Below, piece after piece: positions 26,840 through 27,021 of a DNA stretch of 27,021 bases. Within the stretch, counting starts at the first letter, position 1. The number at the start of each line of letters is the position of its first letter. Source of the DNA: DATLGB01 sp038232275 (GTDB lineage Bacteria; Actinomycetota; Thermoleophilia; Solirubrobacterales; Solirubrobacteraceae); contig JBBSIC010000043.1 of assembly GCA_038232275.1 (NCBI GenBank), positions 1-27,021 of the forward strand. The letters are read 5' to 3'. Below the pieces are notes generated by a model that was not told the origin of the DNA, searched no databases, and saw only the letters and a list, made by a program, of their open reading frames with translations. Both the position numbers and the translations under genes were made by a program.

Positions 26840-27021
26840 CGGACCAGCGCCCCGGCGAGCGGGGGGAGCGCGTCCCCGGGCTCGAGCGGACGGGTGGCGA
26901 CGAGGATCTCGATGGCGGTGATGGGTAGCTCCCTGCTGGGGTGGAAGTTGGCCACGAGGACGCGATCGCCGCGGCGGACCCGCAGCCAGCGAGCGTCCTC
27001 GTCGTACTCGATCTCGGCGTC
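26836..27021 (-). CDS. treZ: C-terminal end of a probable TreZ (5' part outside window)
   Basis: 61 codons plus stop are visible. AEIEYDEDARWLRVRRGDRV, then LVANFHPSRELPIT and TRPLEPGDALPPLAGALVR, resemble the C-terminal beta-domain of a GH13 enzyme, best fitting malto-oligosyltrehalose trehalohydrolase, which frees trehalose after TreY. The identity rests mainly on position directly upstream of treX and treY with a 4-nt overlap. A glycogen branching enzyme or another GH13 C-terminus would look similar. Confidence 0.7.
   Translation of the reverse strand, partial: DAEIEYDEDARWLRVRRGDRVLVANFHPSRELPITAIEILVATRPLEPGDALPPLAGALVR

Noticed and set aside
1..27021. CRISPR array, prophage or intact insertion sequence
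   Set aside because: No regularly spaced repeats, phage structural genes, or transposase with terminal repeats were seen; only the ISL3 fragment is present.

Overview
The window is very GC-rich, with many GTG and TTG starts, 4-nt stop/start overlaps and several promoters whose -10 box sits about 7 nt before the start codon (leaderless style). The gene content (SUF iron-sulfur assembly with an Rrf2 regulator and SufU, TreZ/TreX/TreY trehalose synthesis, tandem DUF427, VapBC modules) fits a soil actinobacterium, most likely of the Thermoleophilia/Solirubrobacterales type. That placement is an inference from style and gene content, not from a marker gene.

Layout. (1) Positions 1-11689 carry a SUF iron-sulfur assembly locus on the minus strand, split into three islands. 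In transcription order these are rrf2-sufC-sufS plus a secreted propeller-like gene (11689-7966), a lone sufU (5986-5549), and a Rieske protein followed by sufB (1277-1). (2) Between the islands lies accessory, decaying DNA. It holds three toxin-antitoxin modules (1706-2346, 4345-3729, 6202-6684, the last with a frameshifted toxin), a possible helicase N-terminal stub, an ISL3-type transposase fragment, a broken secreted gene and a broken two-gene unit. Some intact housekeeping-like genes are also there (glutaredoxin-like, methyltransferase, small membrane protein). (3) Positions 11742-15207 carry repair and envelope genes: SRAP, exonuclease III, a histidine phosphatase, a secreted amidase, and a decayed FAD oxidoreductase.

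(4) Positions 15190-22334 hold the most interesting part. A VIT1/CCC1-family transporter is divergent from a PerR-type Fur regulator, which overlaps a tocopherol-cyclase-like gene by 4 nt. After a convergent esterase/SRPBCC pair comes an operon encoding a plant VTE3-like MPBQ/MSBQ methyltransferase and a VTE2-like homogentisate prenyltransferase, then a BioD-like fusion protein and a tandem DUF427 protein. The three VTE-like enzymes cover prenylation, ring methylation and chromanol ring closure of vitamin E synthesis. That pathway is classically associated with oxygenic phototrophs. Here it would sit in a non-photosynthetic-looking actinobacterium beside a peroxide-sensor-type regulator.

(5) Positions 22421-27021 hold a small helical protein behind a possible sigma-28 promoter, then treZ (partial)-treX-treY on the minus strand for making trehalose from alpha-glucan. 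A 38-nt stem-loop occurs in two copies (17279-17316 and 22719-22756), each at a convergent gene junction.

No tRNA, rRNA, CRISPR array or prophage was seen. Several frameshifts (MazF-like toxin, secreted genes, FAD oxidoreductase) could be true decay or sequencing errors. The large internal deletion in the FAD gene favours true decay there.
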